A stretch of 64,000 nt of DNA, from contig DASXVX010000055.1 in assembly GCA_036504075.1 (NCBI GenBank), positions 186,001-250,000 of the forward strand, written 5' to 3'. Source of the DNA: DASXVX01 sp036504075. Its GTDB lineage: Bacteria; Bacillota; Sulfobacillia; Symbiobacteriales; Symbiobacteriaceae. This document shows positions 32,324 through 41,131 of this stretch, in pieces. The notes under the pieces were generated by a model. The model searched no databases and was not told the DNA's origin. It was given only the letters and a program-made list of their open reading frames with translations. A program made the translations under genes and the position numbers. Position 1 is the first letter of the stretch. The number at the start of each line of letters is the position of its first letter.

Positions 32324-34387
32324 TTAGCGGACGAAGAGCCCCGCCAGCACCAGGGTAATGGTCGAGAGCAGCTTGATCAGCACGTGCAGCGAGGGGCCGG
32401 CGGTGTCCTTGAACGGGTCGCCGACGGTGTCGCCGACGACGGCCGCCTTGTGGGGATCCGACCGCTTGCCGCCGTGAGCGCCGGTTTCGATATACTTCTT
32501 GGCGTTATCCCAGGCACCGCCGGCGGTGTTCAGGAACAGCGCCATGATGACGCCGGTGATGGTGGAGACCATCAGGAAGCCGCCGATGGCTTCCCAGCCA
32601 AGCAGCAGGCCCACGACGACCGGGGTGACGACCACGAGTGCGCCCGGCAGAACCATTTCCTTCAGGGCGCCCTTGGTGACGATATCGACGCACTGGGCGT
32701 AGTCGGGCTTGGAAGTGCCCTTCATGATGCCCGGATTGGCCTTGAACTGGTCACGCACGTTCTGAATGACGACCTGGGCAGCCTTGCCCACGGCCCGGAT
32801 GGCGGTGGCGCTGAACAGGAAGACCAGCATGGCGCCGACGAACGCACCGATGAACACTTCCGGCTTGCTGATGTCGAACGCAAGTGCGGCATCCATCGAC
32901 ATGTGCAGCTTTTCCTTGATCACATCGGTGTAAGCCGAGAAGAGCAGGAAGGCAGCCAGGGCGGCGGAACCAACGGCGAAGCCCTTGGTGAGCGCCTTGG
33001 TGGTGTTGCCGCTGGCGTCCAGCAGGTCGGTGCGCTTGCGGATCTCCTCCGGAGCGCCGGACATTTCCACAATGCCGCCGGCGTTGTCCGTGATCGGGCC
33101 ATAGGTGTCCATGGCCAGAATGTAGGTGACAGTGGAGAGCATGCCCATGGTGGCGACGGCGGTGCCGTACAGACCGGCATTCGCAACGCCCGGCAGGGCC
33201 TGCACGCCCAGCCAGTGGGCGGCGAAGATGGCCGCAGAGATCAGAATGACCGGAATGGCCGTCGCTTCAAGGCCGATGCCGATACCGGCGATAATGTTGG
33301 TCGCCGGGCCGGTGATCGAGGCCTGGGCGATCTCCCGGACGGGGCGGAACCGGGTTTCCGTGTAGTACTGGGTCACGTAGACGAAGATGACGGAGAGCAC
33401 CAGGCCGACCATGGCGGCGGCCCACAGGTAGATGTAGCCCGGGCCGAGCATCTGCTTCGAAACGAAGAACAGGGCGGCAGCGACCAGCACAGCAGTGATG
33501 CCATAACCGCGGTTGAGCGCGGACATGGGATCTTCATCTTCCTTCGCCTTTACGGAGAAGATGCCGACGATGGAGGCCAGCAGGCCGAACGCCCGGGCGA
33601 CCAGCGGGAAGAAGATGAAGTTGATGTCGTTGTTAAAGTGCTTGTAGAGGGCGATACCGAGGATCATGGCGCCGATATTCTCGGCGGCGGTGGACTCGAA
33701 CAGGTCGGCGCCACGGCCGGCGCAGTCGCCCACGTTGTCGCCCACGAGGTCGGCGATGACGGCGGGGTTGCGGGGGTCATCTTCCGGGATGCCGGCTTCG
33801 ACTTTACCGACCAGGTCGGCGCCAACGTCGGCGGCCTTCGTGTAGATGCCGCCGCCCAGCTGGGCGAAGAGGGCCACGAACGAAGCACCGAAGCCGAAGC
33901 CAACGAGCAGGAGCGGAGCGACGGCGGCATTCGCCGGGCCGCCGAAGGCGTAGAAGAGGCCATAGACGCCGAGGAGGCTGAGCGTGGTAACCGAAAGACC
34001 CGTGACGGCGCCGGAGCGGAACGCGATCTGCAGGGCCCGGTTCAAGCTGTGCTGAGCGCCCGCCGCAACCCGCAGGTTGCCGGTGACCGCCGTCCACATG
34101 CCAATGTAGCCGGAAAGGGCCGATGCCGCCGCGCCGCAGACGAACGCGATTGCGGTGTACATACCGTTCTCAGCAGATGCAAAGTAGAGAATGATAGCGA
34201 CACCAACAGCCAGAGCGCCAATGGTCCTGTACTGGCGACCCAGGAAAGCGAAGGCGCCTTCGCGGATCGCAGCCGCGATTTCCTGCATTTTCGACGACCC
34301 TGTGTCCTGTTTGAGGACGCCCATGATCAGGTACACCGTCACTATCGCCGCAATGATACCGGAAACCGGGATGACGATCGGGAGCAT
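32324..34387 (-). CDS. hppA: membrane-bound K+-independent proton-pumping pyrophosphatase
   Basis: ATG at 34387 follows AAGGAGG at 10 bases. 687 residues with about 16 transmembrane helices. Visible family motifs are the pyrophosphate-binding DVGADLVGKVEAGIPEDDPRNP region with DNVGDCAGRGADLFES (about 195-240), ITDNAGGIVEMS (about 430), and the C-terminal KAAVVGDTVGDPFKDTAGPS. It couples pyrophosphate hydrolysis to H+ export. The sequence GNTTKALTKGFAVG has Lys where K+-dependent enzymes have Ala, so I predict the K+-independent type. Single gene with its own terminator. Confidence 0.96.
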   Translation of the reverse strand: MLPIVIPVSGIIAAIVTVYLIMGVLKQDTGSSKMQEIAAAIREGAFAFLGRQYRTIGALAVGVAIILYFASAENGMYTAIAFVCGAAASALSGYIGMWTAVTGNLRVAAGAQHSLNRALQIAFRSGAVTGLSVTTLSLLGVYGLFYAFGGPANAAVAPLLLVGFGFGASFVALFAQLGGGIYTKAADVGADLVGKVEAGIPEDDPRNPAVIADLVGDNVGDCAGRGADLFESTAAENIGAMILGIALYKHFNNDINFIFFPLVARAFGLLASIVGIFSVKAKEDEDPMSALNRGYGITAVLVAAALFFVSKQMLGPGYIYLWAAAMVGLVLSVIFVYVTQYYTETRFRPVREIAQASITGPATNIIAGIGIGLEATAIPVILISAAIFAAHWLGVQALPGVANAGLYGTAVATMGMLSTVTYILAMDTYGPITDNAGGIVEMSGAPEEIRKRTDLLDASGNTTKALTKGFAVGSAALAAFLLFSAYTDVIKEKLHMSMDAALAFDISKPEVFIGAFVGAMLVFLFSATAIRAVGKAAQVVIQNVRDQFKANPGIMKGTSKPDYAQCVDIVTKGALKEMVLPGALVVVTPVVVGLLLGWEAIGGFLMVSTITGVIMALFLNTAGGAWDNAKKYIETGAHGGKRSDPHKAAVVGDTVGDPFKDTAGPSLHVLIKLLSTITLVLAGLFVR

Positions 34388-34439
34388 TCGACAATTGCCT
34401 CCTTGTGGCAGATAATCAAGGCCTCTGCCGGTATTTCCT

Positions 34440-34900
34440 CGGGGAGCGACTGCACCCCTTCTCGTTATGAATTCTGTTAGAAATTGTACAGGAAAATCAT
34501 AGAATGATACTTATCCGTTACATAAGTCGCTGGATAGATAGATCCTTTGGCTGACCTTCGGGGCTACCAGGCGGTGACCGCTGGACGCCTTTGGAATGCT
34601 ATGTTTTGGTTATCGCTCAAATTCCTCCTACGCATCGATCATTTGGGAAGCGATCGAAGAACCCTATAACTGACACGATCTCGATTATTGATGATAATAA
34701 GCTTATTCTTGGCGGGTATAACCTGAATTACCGGTAAGAATGAGCCCTTATCGCCGCGACAACCGGACGAAGACCCGTACCGGCCATACAGGACGGGCGT
34801 TTTAAGTCTTTGAAAGCGAAGTCACTGTATGTGGGCGGAGCGAGGTACATACCATAAGCAAGGAACGTGCCAACGCATCAGATCGAGCCGCCGTCCTGCA
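34440..34900. other. intergenic region without a supported gene
   Basis: This stretch of about 460 bases is AT-richer than its surroundings near 34480-34720. TACAAT at about 34485-34490 read on the minus strand (CTGTACAATTTC) could be the -10 of the hppA promoter, but no convincing -35 is paired with it. No gene or RNA is recognised. Confidence 0.35.
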
Positions 34901-34903
34901 ACT

Positions 34904-34937
34904 GGAGCGGGGAACCCTTTACGGGCTCCCCGCTTCA
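34904..34937 (-). terminator. terminator hairpin at the end of the 34939-38685 operon
   Basis: GAGCGGGGAACCC and GGGCTCCCCGCTTC pair across TTTAC, directly after the stop of the NnrS-like gene on the minus strand. The T-run is poor. Confidence 0.55.
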
Positions 34938-34938
34938 G

Positions 34939-36036
34939 TTATTTCCTGACCCGGGGGGCCGGGGTCTGGCGTGCCGCCCGAATCGCCAGCACCGTGCTCA
35001 CCAGGAACACCGTGAGTGCGACGGCGTTCAGCATCCCGCCCCAGAGCCGGCCCGGCACCCAGTCGACCAGGTCGGCGCCTACCCGCAGCAGCAGGGAGAG
35101 ATGCAGGAGCACCAGATGCAGGTAGAATGCCGGCCGGAACTTCATGCCCATGCCCAGCACCGCCGGAAAAATCACCGGTGCGTGGCCGAAGATCATGACC
35201 ACCACGAAGCCCAGGAAAATCCCGTGCAGCGCCGCGTCGTAGTACCCGCCGTACAGAAAGCCCTTGAACAGGGCGATCAGTCCGGCGATCCCCAGCCAGA
35301 CGTAGCCCGAGAGCATGCAGGAAGCGATGAAGCGGGTCAGGCCCGGAATCTGCACCGTCCGCCTGGCCACATCGTACGTGAGCAGCCAGCCGGCCAGCAA
35401 TACGGCGCTCGCCCCGAAAATCCGCCAGCCGAGCGCCGGGTTCAGAAACGCGTGGACCCCCAGCCCGATCGCCAGCAGGGCGATGAAGGCCATGAAGACC
35501 GTCCGGGCGCTCCGGGGAATCTGCACCAGGCGGGATAACTCCAGCCGTTCTCCGGCGATGGTGAGCACGAGATAAGCGGCCCACCAGGGCACCACCTGGG
35601 GAATGCCGTAGCCGCCCACCCAGAGCAGGTTCCCCCCGACCCAGAAGAGCGCCCCGGCGGACATCACCAGGGTATGGAGCGCCGGCTCATGCCGGACGAT
35701 GTAGCCAAAAATCGCCGCGAGGCACAGACTGCCCAGGGTGATAAAGACTGCACCGATCATGGTGGGCAGGCCGATGATCAATCCGAGCGCCCCGAGCCCG
35801 GTCAGCAACGGCGCCAACAGCATCCATGGCTTGCCGACGCCCACTGCGCGCTCCAGCCCGATTACTGTGCCCAAAAATCCCGAAACCATGAGCGGTCCGT
35901 GACCGCCCACGGCGGAGGGGGTGAGGCCGGGCAGCACCCAGCCCATGCGCACCAGGCCGGCCCACATGGCCATAATCAGGGTGAACAGGCCGGTCGCCAG
36001 CAGCACAAACCGGATTCGCCCTTTCGCTTGTACCAT
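34939..36036 (-). CDS. NnrS-like polytopic membrane protein
   Basis: ATG at 36036 follows GGAGG at 8 bases. 365 residues with 10-12 hydrophobic helices. His-bearing helices such as GGHGPLMVSGFLGTVIGLERA (about 44-64), and DAALHGIFLGFVVVMIFGHAP (about 268-288), resemble the NnrS family of haem- and copper-containing membrane proteins linked to NO and redox-stress responses. Family identity is a judgement by motif; a related uncharacterised family is possible. It is the last gene of a five-gene minus-strand operon that starts with a cysteine-desulfurase-like gene. Confidence 0.6.
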   Translation of the reverse strand: MVQAKGRIRFVLLATGLFTLIMAMWAGLVRMGWVLPGLTPSAVGGHGPLMVSGFLGTVIGLERAVGVGKPWMLLAPLLTGLGALGLIIGLPTMIGAVFITLGSLCLAAIFGYIVRHEPALHTLVMSAGALFWVGGNLLWVGGYGIPQVVPWWAAYLVLTIAGERLELSRLVQIPRSARTVFMAFIALLAIGLGVHAFLNPALGWRIFGASAVLLAGWLLTYDVARRTVQIPGLTRFIASCMLSGYVWLGIAGLIALFKGFLYGGYYDAALHGIFLGFVVVMIFGHAPVIFPAVLGMGMKFRPAFYLHLVLLHLSLLLRVGADLVDWVPGRLWGGMLNAVALTVFLVSTVLAIRAARQTPAPRVRK

Positions 36037-36063
36037 AGTTTTCGCCTCCGATCCGGTTGTAGC

Positions 36064-36282
36064 CTATACCGTATGAACCCCCCGGGGCGCGAGGCCGGCC
36101 GCCTGCAGCACGGCGACGGCCCCGTCCCCCGACTCCTCGGGGGTCCGGATCGCCAGCCCGCAGTCCACGCGAATGACGGCCGGCTTCATGACCACCTTGC
36201 AGGCCACCCCGGCGGCCTGCAGCACCGACTCCGCCTTCATGGTGTCGTGGGTAGACCCGAAGAGCAGGTAGACCCGTGCCAT
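36064..36282 (-). CDS. DUF3343 family protein (putative Se/S carrier-like)
   Basis: ATG at 36282 lies 4 bases after the stop of the cupin gene. 72 residues with the DUF3343 layout: LFGSTHDTMKAESVLQAAGV, then a Pro-rich strand (VMKPAVIRVDCGLAIR) with the conserved Asp-Cys-Gly-Leu-Ala, where Cys is thought to carry sulfur or selenium. DUF3343 genes are known companions of type-V aminotransferases of the TIGR01977 class in selenium metabolism. Such an aminotransferase is present in this operon (37525-38685). The Se-carrier role is from family literature, not shown here. Confidence 0.85.
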   Translation of the reverse strand: MARVYLLFGSTHDTMKAESVLQAAGVACKVVMKPAVIRVDCGLAIRTPEESGDGAVAVLQAAGLAPRGVHTV

Positions 36283-36286
36283 CGCC

Positions 36287-36604
36287 TCAACCCTGCAGGT
36301 GGGCGGCGAAAAACGTTACATCCTGGTCGCCGGCCGTAAAGCCCCGCACGGCTCCTTTGGGAATGATCGCCAGGGCGCCCGGCGGCAGGTCGTAGACCTT
36401 TCCGTCCACGCTCAGGTGGAGTGTCCCGGTGAGCACCAGCATGAAGCTGTCCCCCGCATTGTGCGGGTGCGGCGGCCGGCCGGCGCCGGCCGCCACCCGG
36501 ACCAGGTTGAAGTCGTGGTTCGTTCCGCAGTAGAGTTCTTCCTTCGTGACCGGTGGCGCGCCTTCCGGCCGCCCGGTATTACATTGGTAGATGACGGGTT
36601 CCAT
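36287..36604 (-). CDS. small cupin-domain protein
   Basis: ATG at 36604 follows AAAGGAGG. 105 residues forming a single cupin barrel. Motif 1 is GAGRPPHPHNAGDSFMLVL (two His and an Asp/Ser where Glu is usual), and motif 2 is LPPGALAIIPKGAVRGF. Single cupins bind a divalent metal and act as dioxygenases, isomerases or sensors. Here it lies between the CopD-like and DUF3343 genes in one operon, so metal or redox sensing is plausible but unproved. Confidence 0.85.
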   Translation of the reverse strand: MEPVIYQCNTGRPEGAPPVTKEELYCGTNHDFNLVRVAAGAGRPPHPHNAGDSFMLVLTGTLHLSVDGKVYDLPPGALAIIPKGAVRGFTAGDQDVTFFAAHLQG

Positions 36605-36622
36605 GGCTACGGGAAACCTCCT

Positions 36623-37528
36623 TTATAGATCGTCCAGATCGCAGACGCCCCGGATGGGCGAACAGGCTTTCCACATGGGGCAGGTGATGAAGACTCCCAC
36701 CAGCACCAGAATCAGTCCGACTTTCAGCAGCACGAGCCAGCCCCAGACGCTGGTGAACAGCGCCTCCCAGCGGAAACCGAACATGGCCCAGGCCTGCACC
36801 AGGCCGGTGGCCACAATCGTCGGGAAGACCGTCCGGACGACGACCCGGAACCGCTCCAGTTGGAAATTGGCCAGAATGACCGTGTCCATGTTCTGCCGGG
36901 GCAGTCCCGCCGGGACCGCGATGAAGATGTTCCACAGCGCCCCGCCCAGCCAGGCCGAGAATGCCCACATGTGAAGCATCCGGTTGGGAATGAGCAGCCA
37001 GGCGTGGCCGGCGGGCTCCAGCCGCACGTCCAGAGCCGCCATGGTCGCTACCGCCCCTGCCAGTCCGACCAGCGTCACCGCCGGCCGGTCCAGCCATATG
37101 CCCGCCAGACCGACGAGCAGCAGACCGCCCGCCGCCAGCCCCAGGGGGAGCGAGGACGGCCGCAGCACGCTGTAATGCACCATGTCGGCAGCCACCGCCA
37201 GGGCCGCCAGCGGCGCCAGCACTTTTTGCCACCGGCGGTGCAACTGTAGCATGGCCGTCGCGTACTCCACCGCATTCGGCACCGGCCGCAGCCGGACCGA
37301 CGGCTGCAGGTAGAAGAGCTTCCAGATTTCCGTGCCCAGGAGCAACGCCGGGAGCCAGTAAGCCGCCCAGCGCAGCACCCAACCGGGCCAGTCTGTCACG
37401 CCGTGGCGAAGGCCGGTCAGCGACGCCCCCGCCAGGGACGCCAGGGAGACCAGCGTAAAGGCCACTTTGGGTAACATATACTTATCCAGCACCCGGGGCA
37501 GGCCCCGAGCTACCGTGGTTGTACTCAT
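36623..37528 (-). CDS. CopD-like membrane protein with a Cys-rich tail
   Basis: ATG at 37528 overlaps the stop of the upstream gene (ATGA), with GGAGGGA 6 bases before it. 301 residues with about eight helices. The segment HMWAFSAWLGGALWNIFIAVPAGL (about 188-211) carries the His and Trp-Leu-Gly-Gly typical of CopD/YcnJ copper-transport domains, followed by RFRVVVRTVFPTIVATG. Unusually, the C-terminus ends with CPMWKACSPIRGVCDLDD, three Cys that could bind metal or a cluster. Copper or haem handling is inferred. Confidence 0.65.
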   Translation of the reverse strand: MSTTTVARGLPRVLDKYMLPKVAFTLVSLASLAGASLTGLRHGVTDWPGWVLRWAAYWLPALLLGTEIWKLFYLQPSVRLRPVPNAVEYATAMLQLHRRWQKVLAPLAALAVAADMVHYSVLRPSSLPLGLAAGGLLLVGLAGIWLDRPAVTLVGLAGAVATMAALDVRLEPAGHAWLLIPNRMLHMWAFSAWLGGALWNIFIAVPAGLPRQNMDTVILANFQLERFRVVVRTVFPTIVATGLVQAWAMFGFRWEALFTSVWGWLVLLKVGLILVLVGVFITCPMWKACSPIRGVCDLDDL

Positions 37529-38685
37529 TTGTCATCCCTCCGTGCGATGTCGCGAACCGCTTCGACGGCGCGTGCGACGTCAGCAGCCGTGTTGAAGAGG
37601 CCGGGACTCAGGCGCATGGCGCCGCCCCGCTCATAGGTGCCCAGGGCGATGTGTGCGCCCGGGTTGCAGTGCAGCCCGGCCCGCCCGATGACGCAGAATT
37701 CCTCGTCCAGCCGTTCCTCCAGTTCCGCCGGGTCCAGGGTGGACACGCTGAAACAGACGACACCGCAGCGGGCCAGCGCATCTCGGGGGCCGTAGACCAC
37801 CACACCGGGGATTTCCGAAAGCCCGGTCACCAGGTCGGCCACCAGCGCCCGTTCATGGGCCGCCACCTGCTCCACGCCCACCGCCAGCAGATGCGCCACT
37901 CCCGCCGTAAGCCCGGCGATGCCGGGCACGTTCAGGGTGCCGCTTTCGAACCCCTCCGGGAAGACCGCCGGCTGTGCCTCCGCACCGGAGTGGAAGCCGG
38001 TTCCGCCCTCGCGGATCGGCCGCAGTTCCACCGCCGGGTCCACCAGGAGCACCCCCGTGCCCTGGGGTCCCAGCAGCCCCTTGTGCCCCGGCGCCGCCAG
38101 CAGATGAATCCCCAGCCGCCCGGCGGCAATGGGCTGCGTGCCCGCCGTCTGGGCGGCGTCCACCAACAGCATCACCCCGGCCTGCCGGGCGATTTCGCCC
38201 AGGTCGGCGACGGGCTGTAGCGCCCCGGTCACGTTGGAGCCGTGCGCTACGGCGATCAGCCGGGTTTCTGGCCGCAGCGCTGCCTTCACGGCGGCCGGGT
38301 CCAGCAGACCGTCGGCCGAGACCGGCACCCGGGTCACGTGGACGCCCCGCTGTTCCAGCGCGATGAGCGGGCGGCGGAGCGCGTTGTGTTCCGCAGTGGT
38401 GGTAATGCAGTGGTCGCCGGGCTGAAGCAGCCCTTTCAGGGCCAGGTTGAGCGAATCCGTGCAACTGGCCGTGAAAACCACCCGTCCGGTCGCTTGCACG
38501 CCGAACAGGGCGGCCACCGCCTCCCGTGCGGCCAACACCCGACGTCCGGCTCCCAGCGCCAGCCGGTGCCCGCCCCGGCCGGGATTCCCGCCGGCCCGCA
38601 GCGCATCGCCGGACTCCCGGTAGACCGTTTCCGGCTTGGGGTGCGAGGTGGCAGCGTTGTCCAGGTAAGTCAGCGGAATCGCCAT
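37525..38685 (-). CDS. cysteine desulfurase family aminotransferase (class V, TIGR01977-like)
   Basis: ATG at 38685 follows GGGAGGGG. 386 residues of fold-type I PLP enzyme. YLDNAATSHPKPE opens the chain; AHGSNVTGALQPV and DAAQTAGTQPI precede the PLP Lys in APGHKGLLGPQGTG (about 200). The catalytic-loop region has RAGLHCNPGAH, with the Cys typical of the subgroup annotated as cysteine desulfurase family protein. The enzyme should take sulfur or selenium from cysteine or selenocysteine. It heads the operon with CopD-like, cupin, DUF3343 and NnrS-like genes, supporting a sulfur/selenium role. Confidence 0.88.
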   Translation of the reverse strand: MAIPLTYLDNAATSHPKPETVYRESGDALRAGGNPGRGGHRLALGAGRRVLAAREAVAALFGVQATGRVVFTASCTDSLNLALKGLLQPGDHCITTTAEHNALRRPLIALEQRGVHVTRVPVSADGLLDPAAVKAALRPETRLIAVAHGSNVTGALQPVADLGEIARQAGVMLLVDAAQTAGTQPIAAGRLGIHLLAAPGHKGLLGPQGTGVLLVDPAVELRPIREGGTGFHSGAEAQPAVFPEGFESGTLNVPGIAGLTAGVAHLLAVGVEQVAAHERALVADLVTGLSEIPGVVVYGPRDALARCGVVCFSVSTLDPAELEERLDEEFCVIGRAGLHCNPGAHIALGTYERGGAMRLSPGLFNTAADVARAVEAVRDIARRDDK

Positions 38686-38849
38686 GAAGAACACCCCTCC
38701 CGTATCTCCGTGAGAACTGTTCTCAGTATGCAACGAATGGCGGCACGGGGAAGTGACTTCGATCACACGCAGTTCTTTGATCACACGGTGTTCTTTCGAT
38801 CCCGGCAGGAACCAGTCGTATCAGGTCCGTATTTGAAGGGTGAAAGACT

Positions 38850-39335
38850 ATGGAAAGGATGATCAACACGAGCGTGCAAGAACTTCTCGACCGCTACCTG
38901 GCCGGTCCGGTCAAGCTGCGGGAGTCCCTGGCGGGCCTGACGGAGGCCGACCTCCGCTACAAGTACGACCCGGCCAAGTGGTCCGTCACGGAGATTGCCA
39001 TTCACGTCGCTGACATGGACGAGGTAGCGGCATTCCGCATGAAGCGGATCATCGCCGAGCCGAACCCGAGCTATCCGGGCGTCGATCAGGAGCGGTGGGC
39101 GGCGAACCTGGGCTACCAGGACCGGGCGATCGAGCCGTCGGTGCGGCTGCTGGAGGCCGTCCGGTTTGAAATGGGCATCATCCTCAGCCGGCTGCCCGAA
39201 GCCGCCTGGGCCCGCACCGGCCGGCACAGCGAGGCCGGCGAGGAGACGTTGGAGCGGGTCGTAACGAAATACACGCAGCATCTGGAGACGCACATCGGGC
39301 AGATCGCGGCGATCCGGCAGCGTCTGGGCAAGTAA
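38850..39335 (+). CDS. DinB/YfiT-like metal-binding protein
   Basis: ATG at 38850; AAGGGTGAAAG stands upstream. 161 residues in a four-helix bundle. Three candidate metal ligands of the DinB fold are His in AIHVADMDE (about 51), His in the C-terminal TQHLETHIGQ (two His, about 145-149), and flanking Asp/Glu. DinB-family proteins act as thiol-dependent transferases or hydrolases or are uncharacterised. The gene is divergent from the desulfurase operon and 22 bases upstream of the NIPSNAP gene, with which it is likely co-transcribed. Confidence 0.85.
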   Translation: MERMINTSVQELLDRYLAGPVKLRESLAGLTEADLRYKYDPAKWSVTEIAIHVADMDEVAAFRMKRIIAEPNPSYPGVDQERWAANLGYQDRAIEPSVRLLEAVRFEMGIILSRLPEAAWARTGRHSEAGEETLERVVTKYTQHLETHIGQIAAIRQRLGK

Positions 39336-39357
39336 ATCTGACACGGGGGTGCAGGCA

Positions 39358-39681
39358 ATGATCTACGAATGGCGGGAGTATTACATAGCACCGGGCAAGC
39401 AGGCGGCCCTGCACAAGCGGTTCCAGGAGCATTCGCTGAAGTTGTTCGCGAAGCACGGCATTACCGTGATGGGGTTCTGGGACGTGTTTATCGGTGAGGC
39501 GCCCAAACTGGTCTACCTTTGCCAGTACCCGGACCTGGGCGTCCGGGAGCGGGCCTGGAACGGGTTCTACAGCGACCCGGAGTGGATCGCCGCCAAGGCC
39601 GAATCGGAGAAAGACGGCGTGCTGACGACGAAGGTCGTCAACTCCATTCTGAAGCCGACGGAGTTCTCGGCCATGAAGTAA
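39358..39681 (+). CDS. NIPSNAP family protein
   Basis: ATG at 39358 follows GGGGG at 8 bases; a GTG at 39349 is less likely. 107 residues in a ferredoxin-like (dimeric alpha/beta barrel) fold: IYEWREYYIAPGKQAALHKRF, then GITVMGFWDVFIGEAPKLVYL, and a Trp-rich helix. This matches NIPSNAP proteins, whose function in bacteria is unknown. It follows the DinB-like gene closely and ends in a hairpin. Confidence 0.85.
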   Translation: MIYEWREYYIAPGKQAALHKRFQEHSLKLFAKHGITVMGFWDVFIGEAPKLVYLCQYPDLGVRERAWNGFYSDPEWIAAKAESEKDGVLTTKVVNSILKPTEFSAMK

Positions 39682-39687
39682 GCGATG

Positions 39688-39726
39688 AGCGCCGGCCGGG
39701 TAATGCCCGACCGGCGTCGCTCTTGT
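39688..39726. terminator. hairpin between convergent genes
   Basis: CGCCGG-C-CGGG and CCCG-A-CCGGCG pair around TAATG at 39689-39716. It is followed by CGCTCTTGTG, a weak T-rich end, and lies between genes ending at 39681 and 39775. Confidence 0.45.
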
Positions 39727-39774
39727 GCAACCGCGGGACCGTATTTCTTCTGGGAGCGCTAGCGGCGCAGGGTC

Positions 39775-40803
39775 TCACGGCGTCTTCGTGGCGACCGGTT
39801 CCTTCGCACCGCCCAGGAGCGACACGGTGACCGCCTTCACCCGTTCGAAAAAGGCGGATTCGCTGATGCCGCAGATGGCGGCCAGAATCAGCACCAGCGA
39901 GAGGGGTTTCCCTGCTAACGCGGAAGGCACCGTGCCGCCCGCCAGCACCGGCGACAGCACCATCACCAGCAGGCCAAGGACGCCGCCCAAAAGCGGCTTG
40001 AGGGCGTGGTCATATACGTCTTCCAGGCGCAGCGCCCGCTTCGAGGCCTCCCGGATGAGGCGGTACAGCGAGGAAGCGGAGGCCCCCACGGCACCCCAGT
40101 AGACCGCTGCGATGTAAGGGTGGAGCGACCCGAGAATGTTGGTTGTAGCAGCGTTGGGAAGCGGTTTCAGGACCTCGGCCACCTGTGTGCCCACCCCACC
40201 CAGAATCACGAAAATAGCCATGTATACGCCGATTTTGACCGCCATGCCGGCCTGCCAGGCCTTCAGGTAATCGTACTGCTGGTGCAGGTCGTCGACTTCG
40301 CCCGCCGGCGGGGCAACTCGATACTGGGCAAGCCGGATCGCGAGGGCCTGCCAGGCTCTCAGCCGGTCGGCCAGCGAAGGCAGCACGATTCGCTGGTACC
40401 AGTTGCGCGGGTCGCGCATCGGCCAGCCTTCAACCAGGACCAGCGAGTCGCCGTGGAAGGGGATTGCCTGGTTCAGCTTGGCATCGCCCATGAGTGCAGC
40501 CGCCGCCTCTTGGCGGGCCTCCACGATCTGGCGTGCGACTTCTGCCAGCTCCGGATTCCCTGACGATTGGTTGGCCGCGGCAGTGGCTTCTCTGGCAGAA
40601 CGCTGGAGGAGGGCAAACGCCTCCAGTTGAACGGCCAGGCATTCCTGGCGGATCAACGATGCTACCTCTGCGAACGCACCGTCAGATCCCTTCCCTGCTT
40701 GCGTGGAACCTGTGTGCGCCGAACCTGCTTGCCCAGGGGCTGTCTGCGCAGGGGCTGTCTGCGTATTGCCTTGCAAGGCCGTGCCAGGGGTGGTCTGGTC
40801 CAC
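39775..40803 (-). CDS. membrane protein of unknown function with a low-complexity N-terminus
   Basis: GTG at 40803 follows AAAGGAGGGA. 342 residues. The first 40 are rich in Thr, Gln, Ala and Gly with a repeated AQTAPGQ-type unit. Residues 40-190 are helical and soluble. Four hydrophobic helices follow at about 195-215, 230-250, 270-290 and 298-318, with a charged loop (RLIREASKRALRLEDVYDHAL). No known family is recognised. The N-terminal low-complexity repeat in DNA (CAGGGGCTGTCTGCG twice, about 40736-40764) may vary in length between strains. Confidence 0.65.
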   Translation of the reverse strand: MDQTTPGTALQGNTQTAPAQTAPGQAGSAHTGSTQAGKGSDGAFAEVASLIRQECLAVQLEAFALLQRSAREATAAANQSSGNPELAEVARQIVEARQEAAAALMGDAKLNQAIPFHGDSLVLVEGWPMRDPRNWYQRIVLPSLADRLRAWQALAIRLAQYRVAPPAGEVDDLHQQYDYLKAWQAGMAVKIGVYMAIFVILGGVGTQVAEVLKPLPNAATTNILGSLHPYIAAVYWGAVGASASSLYRLIREASKRALRLEDVYDHALKPLLGGVLGLLVMVLSPVLAGGTVPSALAGKPLSLVLILAAICGISESAFFERVKAVTVSLLGGAKEPVATKTP

Positions 40804-40957
40804 GTTCGTCCCTCCTTTGATTCGCTTCAGTTCAGTTCAGTTTAAGTGTAGAATAATCGCATTTGAACGGCAACCAGAAATGCATGTTTTATGAAGGTCT
40901 GCGTGGCGAGTCGAGGGTCCCTTCGGCAATACTACCGTCCAAAGGAGCGTGAGAACT

Positions 40958-41131
40958 TTGGCGGACCAGAAAGATGCCCGCGGTGTGGACCGGCAGGAGC
41001 AAGATACATTAAAGGCGGAAGGACCCGCATCCGGCAACAGCCTGAAGGAGTTGGGGCAGCCTGTCCATTCCCAGAATGCGGAGGAAGTCATGGCGGCCCA
41101 TTTCGACCACCCGAAGTGGCATAAACACTGA
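40958..41131 (+). CDS. small hydrophilic protein, 57 aa
   Basis: AAAGGAG stands 9-10 bases before TTG at 40958, and closer to GTG at 40949. The product is very polar, rich in Asp, Gln, Glu and His, ending HFDHPKWHKH. It has no signal peptide or hydrophobic stretch. This composition resembles small spore- or stress-associated proteins, but I recognise no family. It lies just upstream of the deacetylase gene and could be co-transcribed. Confidence 0.45.
   Translation: MADQKDARGVDRQEQDTLKAEGPASGNSLKELGQPVHSQNAEEVMAAHFDHPKWHKH

Noticed and set aside
32384..34480. Plus-strand open frame opposite hppA
   Set aside because: Asp/Gly/His-rich translation without motifs; hppA on the minus strand is unmistakable.
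36064..36282. DUF3343 gene as proof of selenium use
   Set aside because: The family link is known, but no selD, selA or selenocysteine codon context is visible in the window, so selenium use is left as an inference.
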